DNA from: Faecalicatena orotica
GTDB lineage: Bacteria; Bacillota; Clostridia; Lachnospirales; Lachnospiraceae
Direction of reading: 5' to 3'
NCBI RefSeq assembly: GCF_003149245.1
Contig: NZ_QGDL01000002.1
Span: 1 to 64,000 of the forward strand
Length of the DNA stretch: 64,000 nucleotides
Part shown: in pieces, positions 32,226-41,469 of the stretch
Position numbering within the stretch: position 1 is the stretch's first letter
Layout of the letters: the number at the start of each line of letters is the position of its first letter
Translations under genes and position numbers: made by a program
Notes under the pieces: generated by a model
What the model was told of the DNA's origin: nothing
Databases searched by the model: none
The model's input: only the letters and a program-made list of their open reading frames with translations

Positions 32226-33440
32226 ATGGAATTTAATAAGGAAAATTTACGAAAGATCAGAGGCTTAATCCTTTTTACACTTGTGGTGCTCATCGCCCTG
32301 TGGAAATATACGGTCGTACTGGAGGCGCTCGGGTTCCTCCTCGGGATTATGTTTCCGTTTCTGCTGGGGGCTGCAATTGCGTTTATCCTGAATGTGCCGA
32401 TGCATTTTCTGGAAGAGAAGCTCTTTTATAATAAGAATACAAATGACCGGCATCCGGTTAAGAAGCTGGCAAGGCCGCTGAGTCTTGTGCTGACAATTAT
32501 TATCGTGCTGGGTGTCGTCTCTCTCGTGATATTTGTCGTGGTCCCGAAACTGGGCGGCACTTTCATGTCACTCGGGAAAAATATTCAGGATTTCGTGCCG
32601 AAGGTCCAGTCCTGGGTGGAAGAAATGTTTAATAACAATAAAGAAATCGTAGCGATGGTGAATGACATTAAGATTGACTGGGACAAGGTGCTCAACGGCA
32701 TGGTGTCATTTTTTAAAAACGGCGCCGGCAGCGTCCTCGGTTCTACATTTACAGTTGCCAAGAGTATTGTGAGCGGGCTGGCGACTTTCTTCATTGCCTT
32801 TGTGTTTGCCTGCTACATTCTGCTTCAGAAGGAAAAGCTGAACATTCAGATCAGGAAGATCATGTACGCTTATCTGAAAGAAGAGTATGTGGAAAAGGCA
32901 CTGGATGTCTGTTCCCTGACCTATAAGACATTTTCAAGTTTCCTGACAGGACAGTGTGTGGAGGCAGTGATACTCGGCGCGATGTTTGTCGTGACAATGA
33001 CGGTATTCCGCCTGCCATATGCGATGCTGGTCGGAATATTGATTGCATTTACCGCTTTGATCCCGATATTCGGAGCGTTCATCGGATGTGTGGTCGGGGC
33101 GTTCTTAATCCTGATGGTCGCACCGATGAAGGCGCTGGTTTTCGTTGTTTTGTTCCTCGTGCTCCAGCAGATCGAAGGCAACCTGATTTATCCGAGAGTG
33201 GTCGGCAGTTCGGTCGGACTCCCGTCTATCTGGGTGCTGGCTGCGGTCAGTATCGGCGGCAGCCTGATGGGAATTGTTGGTATGCTTGTATTTATCCCGA
33301 TTGTGTCAGTCGTCTATACTTTATTCCGGAATAATGTATACTGGCAGCTGAAAAAGAAAGGGATTCAGATAGACAATACAACCGGGGAATCGGTGGATGT
33401 ATCAGGAATGAGTTCCGGGAATACTGGGAATGAAAACTAG
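32226..33440 (+). CDS. AI-2E family transporter-like membrane protein
   Basis: This 404-residue polytopic membrane protein is of the AI-2E/YdiK/PerM/YtvI family. It has about seven to eight helices, a characteristic amphipathic middle region with PKLGGTFMSLGKNIQDFVPKV, and the conserved C-terminal segment LVLQQIEGNLIYPRVVGSSVGLPS. Some members export autoinducer-2 or Na+/Li+ in exchange for protons. The substrate here is not predictable. The ATG at 32226 is preferred over one at 32163, which would add a hydrophilic, poorly conserved leader. It is transcribed just upstream of gdpP. Confidence 0.87.
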   Translation: MEFNKENLRKIRGLILFTLVVLIALWKYTVVLEALGFLLGIMFPFLLGAAIAFILNVPMHFLEEKLFYNKNTNDRHPVKKLARPLSLVLTIIIVLGVVSLVIFVVVPKLGGTFMSLGKNIQDFVPKVQSWVEEMFNNNKEIVAMVNDIKIDWDKVLNGMVSFFKNGAGSVLGSTFTVAKSIVSGLATFFIAFVFACYILLQKEKLNIQIRKIMYAYLKEEYVEKALDVCSLTYKTFSSFLTGQCVEAVILGAMFVVTMTVFRLPYAMLVGILIAFTALIPIFGAFIGCVVGAFLILMVAPMKALVFVVLFLVLQQIEGNLIYPRVVGSSVGLPSIWVLAAVSIGGSLMGIVGMLVFIPIVSVVYTLFRNNVYWQLKKKGIQIDNTTGESVDVSGMSSGNTGNEN

Positions 33441-33518
33441 AAGTAGAATAATATACAAAAAAGTGCTATACTAGAAACATTAACGGTAACATGATAGAAG
33501 GACTATGAGGAAAAAAGC

Positions 33519-35564
33519 ATGGGAAAAAAGAATATGCGACTAAAGGGGCAGCTCAGAATGTACATGCAGTGGCCGTTGATTATGACGGTGCTTCTGATTG
33601 CAATGAATATCTGGATGTACATGATCGACAGGAAGGCAGGCGTTATGATGTCCGTCTTTGTCGTCGTTTATCTGGTGATAGTAGGGCTTCTGTACTTTTA
33701 CAACCGTTCTTTGATTCTGGCAGATTTAATTCAGTTTTCTACACAGTATAAGGGGATACAGAACACACTACTTAAGGAACTGACGATTCCATACGCCATC
33801 CTGTTGGAAGATGGAAGGATCCTGTGGAAGAATGACAGCTTTAACGACATGATTGAAGGACAGAAACGGGAAAAGTATCTGAACAAACTGATTCCGGAGC
33901 TGAACACCGGGGTATTCCCGCGTGAGGAGTCGGATCATGTAGAGCTGGAGGTTGTTTACAAGGAAAGAGACTATCAGGTAGAGCTTAGAAGAGTTTCAGT
34001 TGAGGGATTCAGCGAGGCTGAGCAGCTGCTTCAGATCCCGCGTGAGAAGGAATACTTCATCGCGGTATATATGAAGGATGTTACGGAACTGAACTCATAC
34101 ATCAGAGAAAATGAAGACCAGCGCCTGATTGCCGGACTGATCTATATTGACAACTATGATGAAGTCATGGAGAGTGTCGAGGAAGTGCGGCAGTCTCTTC
34201 TTGTTGCGCTGATTGACCGTAAGATCAACAAGTATATCGGCGATATAGACGGAATCGTGAAAAAGCTTGAGAAAGACAAGTACTTTATTGTTATCAAGAA
34301 AGAAAGCTACAGGAAGATCGAGGCAGACAAGTTCTCACTTCTGGAGGATGTAAAGCAGGTAAACATCGGAAACGCCCGCTCCGCGACCTTAAGTATCGGA
34401 CTCGGGCTGAATACTTCGACCTACGCACAGAGCTACAACTATGCGCGTGTTGCCATTGACCTGGCGCTGGCGCGGGGCGGGGACCAGGCTGTCATCAAGG
34501 ACTGCAAAGGAATTACATATTTCGGAGGCAAGAAGGAACAGACAGCAAAGAATACCCGTGTTAAGGCACGTGTTAAGGCGGAGGCGCTGCGTGAATTTAT
34601 CGTGGCCAAGGATCAGGTCATTGTCATGGGGCATAAGATCGGCGACGCCGACTCTCTCGGGGCATGTATGGGAATCTACCGTGCGGCTGTGGAACTGGAG
34701 AAGAAGGCCCATGTCGTTATCAATGAGATCACGACTTCGGTGCGCCCCCTGTACGATGAAATTGCCGGCAGTCCGGCATACGGGAAGGACATTTTCCTGA
34801 CCTCGGAACAGGCGCTGGATTATGTGACGGATAATACGATGGTAGTTGTTGTGGATACGAACAAGCCGCAGATGACCGAGTGTCCGGAACTTTTGAAGTG
34901 TTCCAAGACGATTGCCGTGCTCGATCATCACCGCCAGAGCAGCAATGTAATCGAGAACGCGGTTCTTTCTTACGTAGAACCGTACTCATCCTCAACGAGT
35001 GAGATGGTTGCGGAAGTACTGCAGTATATTGTAGACGACATTAAGTTTCCGTCTGTTGAGGCAGACTGCCTGTATGCGGGAATCATGATCGATACACGCA
35101 ACTTTATGAACCGCACAGGTGTGCGTACGTTTGAAGCGGCGGCATTTTTAAGGAGATGCGGCGCTGACATTACCCGCGTACGCAAAATGTTCCGCGATGA
35201 TATGGAGTCATACCGTGCAAAAGCAGAAGCCGTCCGCATGGCGGAAGTTTACAGGGACGAGTATGCCATTGCACAGAGCCCGGGAGATATTGAGAGTCCG
35301 ACGGTGCTTGCTGCACAGGCCGCGAATGAGCTGCTGGACATCAGCGGTATCAAGGCATCCTTTGTACTTACTATCTACGAAGGCAGGATTTACCTGAGTG
35401 CGCGTTCCATTGATGAGGTGAATGTGCAGATTATTGCGGAGAAGCTTGGCGGGGGCGGACATATCAATTCTGCCGGAGCACAGTTTGACCATACAAATAT
35501 GCATCAGGCAATTAAGGTGCTGAAAGAAACAATAGACCAGATGATTGAAGAAGGAGATATTTAA
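33519..35564 (+). CDS. gdpP: GdpP-type cyclic di-AMP phosphodiesterase
   Basis: This 681-residue membrane enzyme hydrolyses cyclic di-AMP. It has two transmembrane helices (about residues 15-60), a PAS-like domain (about 70-150), a degenerate GGDEF domain (about 180-310), and DHH/DHHA1 domains. In the DHH part [13 protein letters not shown] (about residue 370), VVVDTNKP and AVLDHHRQ (about residue 468) supply metal ligands, and [12 protein letters not shown] is the DHHA1 signature. All motifs are intact. It is followed by rplI after 2 bp and by dnaB, a conserved Firmicute order. Confidence 0.95.
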   Translation: MGKKNMRLKGQLRMYMQWPLIMTVLLIAMNIWMYMIDRKAGVMMSVFVVVYLVIVGLLYFYNRSLILADLIQFSTQYKGIQNTLLKELTIPYAILLEDGRILWKNDSFNDMIEGQKREKYLNKLIPELNTGVFPREESDHVELEVVYKERDYQVELRRVSVEGFSEAEQLLQIPREKEYFIAVYMKDVTELNSYIRENEDQRLIAGLIYIDNYDEVMESVEEVRQSLLVALIDRKINKYIGDIDGIVKKLEKDKYFIVIKKESYRKIEADKFSLLEDVKQVNIGNARSATLSIGLGLNTSTYAQSYNYARVAIDLALARGGDQAVIKDCKGITYFGGKKEQTAKNTRVKARVKAEALREFIVAKDQVIVMGHKIGDADSLGACMGIYRAAVELEKKAHVVINEITTSVRPLYDEIAGSPAYGKDIFLTSEQALDYVTDNTMVVVVDTNKPQMTECPELLKCSKTIAVLDHHRQSSNVIENAVLSYVEPYSSSTSEMVAEVLQYIVDDIKFPSVEADCLYAGIMIDTRNFMNRTGVRTFEAAAFLRRCGADITRVRKMFRDDMESYRAKAEAVRMAEVYRDEYAIAQSPGDIESPTVLAAQAANELLDISGIKASFVLTIYEGRIYLSARSIDEVNVQIIAEKLGGGGHINSAGAQFDHTNMHQAIKVLKETIDQMIEEGDI

Positions 35565-35566
35565 TT

Positions 35567-36016
35567 ATGAAAGTAATCTTATTACAGGACGTGAAATCTC
35601 TCGGAAAAAAGGGAGAAATTGTAAATGTAAACGACGGATATGCAAGAAACTTCATTCTGCCGAAAAAGCTCGGTGTTGAAGCAAACAATAAGAACTTAAA
35701 CGAGCTTAAGCTCCAGAAAAAGAAAGAAGACAAGATCGCGCAGGAGAACTTAGATGCCGCAAAGCAGTTAAAAGCAGAGCTGGAGGCCGGAAAAGTGGAA
35801 CTTTCCATCAAAGTCGGAGAAGGCGGGAAGACATTCGGGTCAATATCCAGCAAGGAAATAGCTGCAGCAGTAAAAGACCAGATGGGAGTGGAAGCTGACA
35901 AGAAGAAGATCCAGTTAAAGGAAACGATCAAGACGCTCGGCACTCACCATGTTCCGGTTAAGTTACACCCGGAAGTAACGGCCGAGCTTAAAGTTGTTGT
36001 AACAGAAGAAGCATAA
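35567..36016 (+). CDS. rplI: 50S ribosomal protein L9
   Basis: This 149-residue ribosomal protein binds 23S rRNA. It has the L9 N-domain ([35 protein letters not shown]), the long central helix and the C-domain with [13 protein letters not shown]. The start lies almost at the gdpP stop, so translation is coupled. dnaB follows 13 bp later. Confidence 0.97.
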   Translation: MKVILLQDVKSLGKKGEIVNVNDGYARNFILPKKLGVEANNKNLNELKLQKKKEDKIAQENLDAAKQLKAELEAGKVELSIKVGEGGKTFGSISSKEIAAAVKDQMGVEADKKKIQLKETIKTLGTHHVPVKLHPEVTAELKVVVTEEA

Positions 36017-36029
36017 GGGGATTCGCTTT

Positions 36030-37376
36030 ATGGAAATGGAAGCAGCGATTAAGAGAATACTCCCTCACAGCGCGGAAGCGGAGCAGGCTGTCGTGGGAGC
36101 CATGCTGATGAACAAAGACGCGATCATGGCTGCATCTGAGGTCCTCACAGGGGATGATTTTTATCAGACTGCTTATGGGATACTGTTTGATTCTATGGTG
36201 GAACTCTTTCAGGCGGGAAAACCCGTGGACCTGATTACACTGCAGGAACATCTGAAGGAAAAGAACGTTCCCCCGGAGATCAGCAGCATGGAGTTTGCGA
36301 GAGACCTTGTAGCCAGCGTGACAACCTCGGCGAATGTAAAGTATTATGCCGAGATCGTACGGGAAAAGGCTACACTGCGCCAGCTCATTAAAGTTAACGA
36401 AGAAGTCACCACCGCATGTTATCAGGAAAACCAGCCCCTTGAAGCGATACTGGATAAGGCGGAAAAGGGTGTATTCGAACTGGCCGAGCGTGGAAGTGTA
36501 CAGGAGTATGTCCCAATCAAGCAGGTCGTACTGAATGCACTGGATGTGATAGAGAAAGCCTCTAAGACAACGGGGAGTGTGACAGGTATCCCGACAGGCT
36601 TTATAGATTTGGATTATAAGCTGTCAGGACTGCAGCGCTCAGACCTGGTCCTGATAGCGGCAAGGCCTTCAATGGGTAAGACGGCCTTTGTTCTAAACAT
36701 TGCACAGCATGCCGCATTCAGGCAGAATTGCGCTGTGGCAATCTTCAGTCTCGAGATGTCAAAGGAACAGCTCGTTAACCGTCTGTTCTCTCTGGAATCG
36801 CATGTAGATGCCCAGCTTCTGCGTACAGGTAACTTAAAGGATACAGACTGGGAAAAACTGATAGAAGGCGCCGGACGGATCGGGAAATCGAGACTCGTCA
36901 TTGATGATACCTCCGGTATTTCTATTACGGAGATGCGTTCCAAATGCAGGAAGTTTAAGATGGAACTCGGGCTGGACCTGATTATCATCGACTACCTCCA
37001 GCTGATGAGCGGGAGCGGGGGGAAAAGCAACGAAAGCCGGCAGCAGGAGATTTCGGAGATTTCGCGTTCGCTGAAAGGGCTGGCAAGGGAACTGAATGTG
37101 CCGGTTATTGCGCTTTCACAGCTGAGCCGTGCGGTTGAGCAGAGGACAGATAAGAGACCTATGCTTTCTGACCTAAGAGAATCCGGGGCCATTGAGCAGG
37201 ATGCCGATGTATGTATGTTTATTTACCGTGAGGATTATTATATACCGGATACGGAAGATAAGGGAATTGCCGAGATTATCATAGCAAAGCAGAGAAACGG
37301 CCCGGTCGGAACCGTCAGACTGGCTTGGATTCCGCAGTATACCCGTTTTGGAAACGAGCTGCGGCAGCCGGAGTAA
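36030..37376 (+). CDS. dnaB: Replicative DNA helicase DnaB
   Basis: This is the 448-residue hexameric replicative helicase. The N-terminal domain (about residues 1-110) is followed by a RecA-like motor with Walker A AARPSMGKTAF (about residue 208) and Walker B LDLIIIDYLQLM. Further DnaB motifs are LSQLSRAVEQR and LRESGAIEQDADV. It has no intein. It ends the gdpP-rplI-dnaB operon before a bidirectional terminator. Confidence 0.97.
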   Translation: MEMEAAIKRILPHSAEAEQAVVGAMLMNKDAIMAASEVLTGDDFYQTAYGILFDSMVELFQAGKPVDLITLQEHLKEKNVPPEISSMEFARDLVASVTTSANVKYYAEIVREKATLRQLIKVNEEVTTACYQENQPLEAILDKAEKGVFELAERGSVQEYVPIKQVVLNALDVIEKASKTTGSVTGIPTGFIDLDYKLSGLQRSDLVLIAARPSMGKTAFVLNIAQHAAFRQNCAVAIFSLEMSKEQLVNRLFSLESHVDAQLLRTGNLKDTDWEKLIEGAGRIGKSRLVIDDTSGISITEMRSKCRKFKMELGLDLIIIDYLQLMSGSGGKSNESRQQEISEISRSLKGLARELNVPVIALSQLSRAVEQRTDKRPMLSDLRESGAIEQDADVCMFIYREDYYIPDTEDKGIAEIIIAKQRNGPVGTVRLAWIPQYTRFGNELRQPE

Positions 37377-37379
37377 AAT

Positions 37380-37433
37380 AAAAAAGAGGAAAACAGGGAC
37401 AGTAACGATTGTGTTCCGGTTTTCCTCTTTTTT
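37380..37433. terminator. Bidirectional terminator between dnaB and the MerR-like gene
   Basis: AAAAGAGGAAAAC (from 37382) pairs with GTTTTCCTCTTTT, flanked by A and T runs on both sides. It suits the convergent genes dnaB (plus) and the MerR-like gene (minus). Confidence 0.85.
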
Positions 37434-37459
37434 GTCCTGCCCCGGCCCTGCACGCGGAA

Positions 37460-38191
37460 CTAGTTGAGAAGCTTTTTAAGCTTTCCAATCGGAGTCTCGC
37501 GGGCAGCATCGCGGCGGTTGGCCTGCTGCTGGCGGATCAGGCAGTCCAGCTTGCGGTAGTGTTCTTCTTCCTGGCGTTCCTTGGCCTGGAAGAGGAAGTC
37601 CATTTCCCGGATCACATCCTTTGTGACACTCTTGCTGATATCCTTTTTGAGTGACTCGTTGTTGGTCGTGACGACTTCTGTCAGGACATCGCCTATGAGG
37701 GTTCTGACCTGTTCCAACTGCGTTACCGGGATTACCTCGGCCTGAATGATTTCAGGGGCAGCAGGCTTGTCCTTTGCTGCGGGGACCGCCATTTCCCTTA
37801 TGGCAGCTTTTGCTGCAGGTGCTGTTTTGGCGGATGTACTCTGAAGAGATGCAGCTTCTCCAGCCGGCTTTATGTTCTTTATTGTGTCCTGCTTTTGCAG
37901 GGAAGCCTGTTTCTCAGGTTCCTGAGACTTTGACGGAGCGGTCTCCTGAATCTTAAGACGTGTTGCTTTTAGTTCTGGGATTAAGGGTTTCAGGTCCTTT
38001 AGAAGCATCCCTTCATCTTTGAGTTTTTTAATACAGCGAAAAAGTTGTATATCGTCCTTTGTATAATATCGATGCCCCATTTCCGTGCGCCCTATTACCA
38101 GTTCCAGTTCTTCTTCCCAGTAACGCAGTACGTGGGATTCTACCTTCACCTGCTTGGCGGCTTCAGAAATCATAAACCTGACTTCACCCAT
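37460..38191 (-). CDS. MerR-type/RacA-like DNA-binding protein with coiled-coil tail
   Basis: This 243-residue protein has an N-terminal MerR-like winged helix (about residues 8-75: AAKQVKVESHVLRYWEEELE, then MGHRYYTKDDIQLF). A low-complexity Ala/Lys/Pro-rich linker follows (about 90-160), and then a charged helical C-terminus (about 170-243; KDVIREMDFLFQAKERQEEEHYRKLD). Classical MerR effector-binding domains are absent. The layout resembles RacA-like chromosome-anchoring proteins as much as a transcription factor. It is convergent with dnaB. The role is open. Confidence 0.75.
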   Translation of the reverse strand: MGEVRFMISEAAKQVKVESHVLRYWEEELELVIGRTEMGHRYYTKDDIQLFRCIKKLKDEGMLLKDLKPLIPELKATRLKIQETAPSKSQEPEKQASLQKQDTIKNIKPAGEAASLQSTSAKTAPAAKAAIREMAVPAAKDKPAAPEIIQAEVIPVTQLEQVRTLIGDVLTEVVTTNNESLKKDISKSVTKDVIREMDFLFQAKERQEEEHYRKLDCLIRQQQANRRDAARETPIGKLKKLLN

Positions 38192-38303
38192 ATTATACCA
38201 ATACCTCCTTAAGACAATGATGTTACAAGATTCTTGTGTTCGGTGTTATTATACCATAGCATGTATAGGGAAAAGACATAAATCGTTCGTCAAATTATGC
38301 CAT

Positions 38304-38334
38304 AAAAATACCGCCCCCACCAGAGGACGGCATT
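38304..38334 (-). terminator. Terminator of the ferredoxin gene
   Basis: On the minus strand AATGCCGTCC pairs with GGGGCGGTATT (two G-U pairs) and is followed by TTTTAT. Confidence 0.6.
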
Positions 38335-38370
38335 CTCAGCTTGTGATCACTTTGCGATTTATTACTAAAA

Positions 38371-38541
38371 TTATTCTGCTGAAATAGCCCCTGTAGGACA
38401 AGCAGACTCACATGCTCCACAATCTACGCAAGCATCAGCGTCGATTACGTATTTGCCATCACCTTCAGCGATAGCTCCTACTGGACATTCGCTTTCGCAA
38501 GATCCGCAGCTTACACATTCATCACTTATTACTCGTGCCAT
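38371..38541 (-). CDS. Clostridial-type 2[4Fe-4S] ferredoxin
   Basis: This 56-residue electron carrier is missed by longer-ORF searches. The product begins MARVISDECVSCGSCESECP and has two CxxCxxCxxxCP motifs (CVSCGSCESECP and CVDCGACESACP), one for each [4Fe-4S] cluster. It is very acidic, as usual for clostridial ferredoxins. AGGAGG lies 8 nt before the ATG and a hairpin follows. It serves as a low-potential electron donor/acceptor for anaerobic enzymes such as pyruvate:ferredoxin oxidoreductase. Confidence 0.96.
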   Translation of the reverse strand: MARVISDECVSCGSCESECPVGAIAEGDGKYVIDADACVDCGACESACPTGAISAE

Positions 38542-38768
38542 GTATGTATCCTCCTTTTTGAAATGTGCAGCAGTATTTTATAACTGCCGTTATGCTTATT
38601 CTAATATAAAACAGTTAAATATACAAGCTATTTTATGCTTTAAATCAGGTACAATTTTATAACTTTTTATAAAAATTAAGAAAAAATTCCTTTTTTTTTT
38701 CACAGGATTAGTGTATAGTATATAAGTGGTAATCTGGAGACAGTAAGACAAGATCTGGAGGCAATTAT

Positions 38769-39932
38769 ATGAAAAAGAAGTGGACAATCATCGTATCGGC
38801 TGTACTTTGCATTATGCTGGCTGTCTGTGCATGCAGTAAAAAGGAGGAGACTCCGAAGTTTACGGGAGATACAACGGAAGAACCGCCATATCAGGACAAT
38901 CTCAACGCGATTTCACCGTCAGCATACAATAATGTACAGGGATTAAAGTTAGAGCCCGGGGCTTATATATCTATCATAGGAAAGGATGACAGTTCTTCCT
39001 ATTGGAAGGCACTTAAGAGCGGTGTTGAACAGGCGGCTGAGGATCTGAACAAGGCGCTTGGATATAAGGGGGATGACAAGGTCAAGGTGACTTACAATGC
39101 TCCCGGAGTGGGGGAGGACATTGACGAGCAGGTGAATATTCTCGATGAGGAGCTTGCGCGGTATCCCGATGCAATCGGGATTGCGAGTATAGATGCAGAT
39201 GCCTGCACCGTCCAGTTTGACCTGGCGTCAGAGAACGGTATCCCGATCATTGCACTGGACTCAGGTAATTCCTATCAGGGAATCCAGTGCACAATCAAGA
39301 CGAATAATGAGGAGGCGGCCGGGACGGGCGCTTATAAGTTAAGCGGCGAGATAGAGAATAAAGGCGGGGTACTGCTGGTCGTACATGATTCCAAGTCAGC
39401 TTCCAGCAAAGAGCGTGAGGATGGATTTAAGAAAGAGATTGAGAATAACCATCCAGATGTAACGATTGAAGAGACGATTTATCTGGACAAGATGGATGAT
39501 TTGAAAAAAGCAATCGCAGAAGAAAAGAATAAGAATAAAAAGGCAGAGGAGAAAGAGATTACACCTGACAGCCTGACAGACGAAGATGTAATCCAGTACT
39601 ACCTTGAGAAGCACCCTGATGTGAAGGGCTGTTTCGGGACGAATGTGACGGCAACGAAGCTTGCACTCTCTTCTTTAAAGCAGGCGGAAAAGTCAGATGA
39701 TATTATCCTGATGGGGTTTGACGGCGGAAAAGACCAGATTGAATCACTTAAGAACGGAGATATCCGCGGGCTGGTTGTACAGAATCCGTTTGGAATCGGC
39801 TATGCATCCGTGATTGCGGCATCACGTACAATCCTCCAAAGCGGCAATGAGGCGGTTGTTGATACAGGATATATCTGGGTGACACAGGAGAACCTGGAGG
39901 AAGAGTCCATACAGAATATGCTGTATGAGTAA
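38769..39932 (+). CDS. Periplasmic-binding-protein-like lipoprotein (RbsB type)
   Basis: This is a 387-residue secreted lipoprotein. A signal peptide ends in VCAC, with acylation probably at Cys22, and a Pro/Thr-rich linker follows. The rest is a type I periplasmic binding fold of the RbsB class, with IGIASIDADACTVQFDLASE, NGIPIIALDSGN and ILMGFDGGKDQI. It should bind a sugar or similar small molecule outside the cell. No ABC permease or ATPase gene is adjacent, so it either serves a transporter elsewhere or acts as a sensor subunit. Confidence 0.87.
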   Translation: MKKKWTIIVSAVLCIMLAVCACSKKEETPKFTGDTTEEPPYQDNLNAISPSAYNNVQGLKLEPGAYISIIGKDDSSSYWKALKSGVEQAAEDLNKALGYKGDDKVKVTYNAPGVGEDIDEQVNILDEELARYPDAIGIASIDADACTVQFDLASENGIPIIALDSGNSYQGIQCTIKTNNEEAAGTGAYKLSGEIENKGGVLLVVHDSKSASSKEREDGFKKEIENNHPDVTIEETIYLDKMDDLKKAIAEEKNKNKKAEEKEITPDSLTDEDVIQYYLEKHPDVKGCFGTNVTATKLALSSLKQAEKSDDIILMGFDGGKDQIESLKNGDIRGLVVQNPFGIGYASVIAASRTILQSGNEAVVDTGYIWVTQENLEEESIQNMLYE

Positions 39933-39995
39933 CAACTGCTATGAAGATTGTGAAGTAGTGAGACTTTAAGAACGTTTTATAGCCTTATAATAAAG

Positions 39996-40047
39996 AAAGA
40001 CAGGTATCTGTATGTCCCGGGCAAGGGAAGTGCAGATACCTGTCTTT
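39996..40047. terminator. Bidirectional terminator after the binding-protein gene
   Basis: AAAGACAGGTATCTG (39996-40010) pairs perfectly over 15 bp with CAGATACCTGTCTTT (40033-40047). It lies between the convergent lipoprotein gene and AraC-type gene. Confidence 0.85.
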
Positions 40048-40059
40048 ATGTTTTCGGAA

Positions 40060-41244
40060 TTAAGTACATTCACTTCCCCTGTATGAAGAAGGGGTCATGC
40101 CGGTATCCTGTTCAAAATTTCTGCGAAACGTCCGTATGGAACGAAAGCCGACTGTCATGGCAATATCATATACCGGCATTTCTGTCCCAGCGAGGAGCGC
40201 CCTTGCGTAGACAAGGCGGATGGAGGTCAGAAGCCTTGAAAAGCCGGTTCTGTAATTCCGTTTCAGTATTTCCGTCAGGGTGGCCCTGCTCATGAAGAAA
40301 TAGTCGGAAACACTGACAATATCAAGATTCTCATTGTAATGCTCGAAAAGATATAGCAGAATCTGCCATGCGGTATCTGAGCGGTAAACTGCATTTGAGG
40401 GACTTTTTTTACGGTACTCCTCGGGCGTCATCCCTTTTAGTTTATGAAACACCCTGTAAAATGTCGAGAGGGAATGGTACCCCACATAATTTGCAATAAA
40501 GGCGATAGAAAGTTCCTCGAACTGCATCATGGAGCAGGCATTGCGGATACGGACCTGATGGCGGTTTTCCGCAAAATTGCTGCCGGTTATGCAGCGGAAC
40601 AGGTAATTGAGGTAAGGGACAGAAATAGAAAAAGCCTTTGCGACCTCACCTGCGCTGCTGTTAAAGTGAACATGCATGTACTGCAGAACCTGCCAGAGAA
40701 GGTTATGCTGTGCGTCACGGCTTTTGTTCTGGGTTAATGCCATGCGTTCGTAGATGTTTACCATCTTCATGACATTTGAGAGAACGAAAAACTCATAAAA
40801 GTCATTTTTCTTCTTAAGTTCCTGCTTAATCTCCAGAAAAAGCTGCTGCATGGAGGGCGAGTCCTTGTCCGAAAGAGCAACAACGGGCGAGCCGCATTCG
40901 AGGATATACAGGCTGTCATTTGCAAAACTCTTGCTCATATCCAGATAAACAAGGAGCTCCAGTGGGAAAGAAATCCTGAGAAAACGAAGAGGCTCCTGTG
41001 GAACCAGCCGGTGGACATGGAAGGGGAAAAATCGGATGTAATCATTTGTACTGATGGTATAGCGCTCCCCGTTTACATCGAGGTACCCCGTTCCGCCAAG
41101 TATCAGGCAGTATTCTATATTGTCGTGTGCATGAGGCTGTTCGCTGTTTTTGAGAGTATCAGTTTCAACCGCCACATTTTCAAGGGTGAGCTGGCTGCGG
41201 TGATAAAATGAATTTGAGTAGGAATGCATCTCTTTTTTTTCCAT
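40060..41244 (-). CDS. AraC-family regulator with cupin domain and two tandem AraC DNA-binding domains
   Basis: This is a 394-residue regulator. The N-terminal cupin-like sensor (about residues 20-110) includes QPHAHDNIEYCLILGGTGYLDVNG. A first AraC domain (about 185-280) ends GYHSLSTFYRVFHKLKGMTPEEYRKKS. A second (about 295-390) ends GFRSIRTFRRNFEQDTGMTPSSYRG. Having two complete AraC modules in one chain is unusual. The start at 41244 follows AGGAGG with 5-nt spacing. A GTG further upstream overlaps that site. It is divergent from the flavoenzyme/SDR pair at 41470, which it presumably controls. Confidence 0.85.
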   Translation of the reverse strand: MEKKEMHSYSNSFYHRSQLTLENVAVETDTLKNSEQPHAHDNIEYCLILGGTGYLDVNGERYTISTNDYIRFFPFHVHRLVPQEPLRFLRISFPLELLVYLDMSKSFANDSLYILECGSPVVALSDKDSPSMQQLFLEIKQELKKKNDFYEFFVLSNVMKMVNIYERMALTQNKSRDAQHNLLWQVLQYMHVHFNSSAGEVAKAFSISVPYLNYLFRCITGSNFAENRHQVRIRNACSMMQFEELSIAFIANYVGYHSLSTFYRVFHKLKGMTPEEYRKKSPSNAVYRSDTAWQILLYLFEHYNENLDIVSVSDYFFMSRATLTEILKRNYRTGFSRLLTSIRLVYARALLAGTEMPVYDIAMTVGFRSIRTFRRNFEQDTGMTPSSYRGSECT

Positions 41245-41469
41245 AAACACCTCCTGTTGGGGAGTACAGAACTATTTTAGCTTCAGTTTCATTATCTATA
41301 TTATACGGTTTCAGGTGAATTAAGAAAAGCATATCAGTTCAAAATGATAATATTTATCTAAAAAATGGCCCCTGCATTGAGAAAGGTTATGATGAAAATG
41401 CGCTTTAAGTTTTTAACAGATATGAAATAATGGAACTAACATATGAACCAAAAGAAAGGGGTTGAATGA

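Noticed and set aside
34221-34400. Degenerate GGDEF domain in GdpP as an anomaly
   Set aside because: Degeneration of this domain is normal in the GdpP family.
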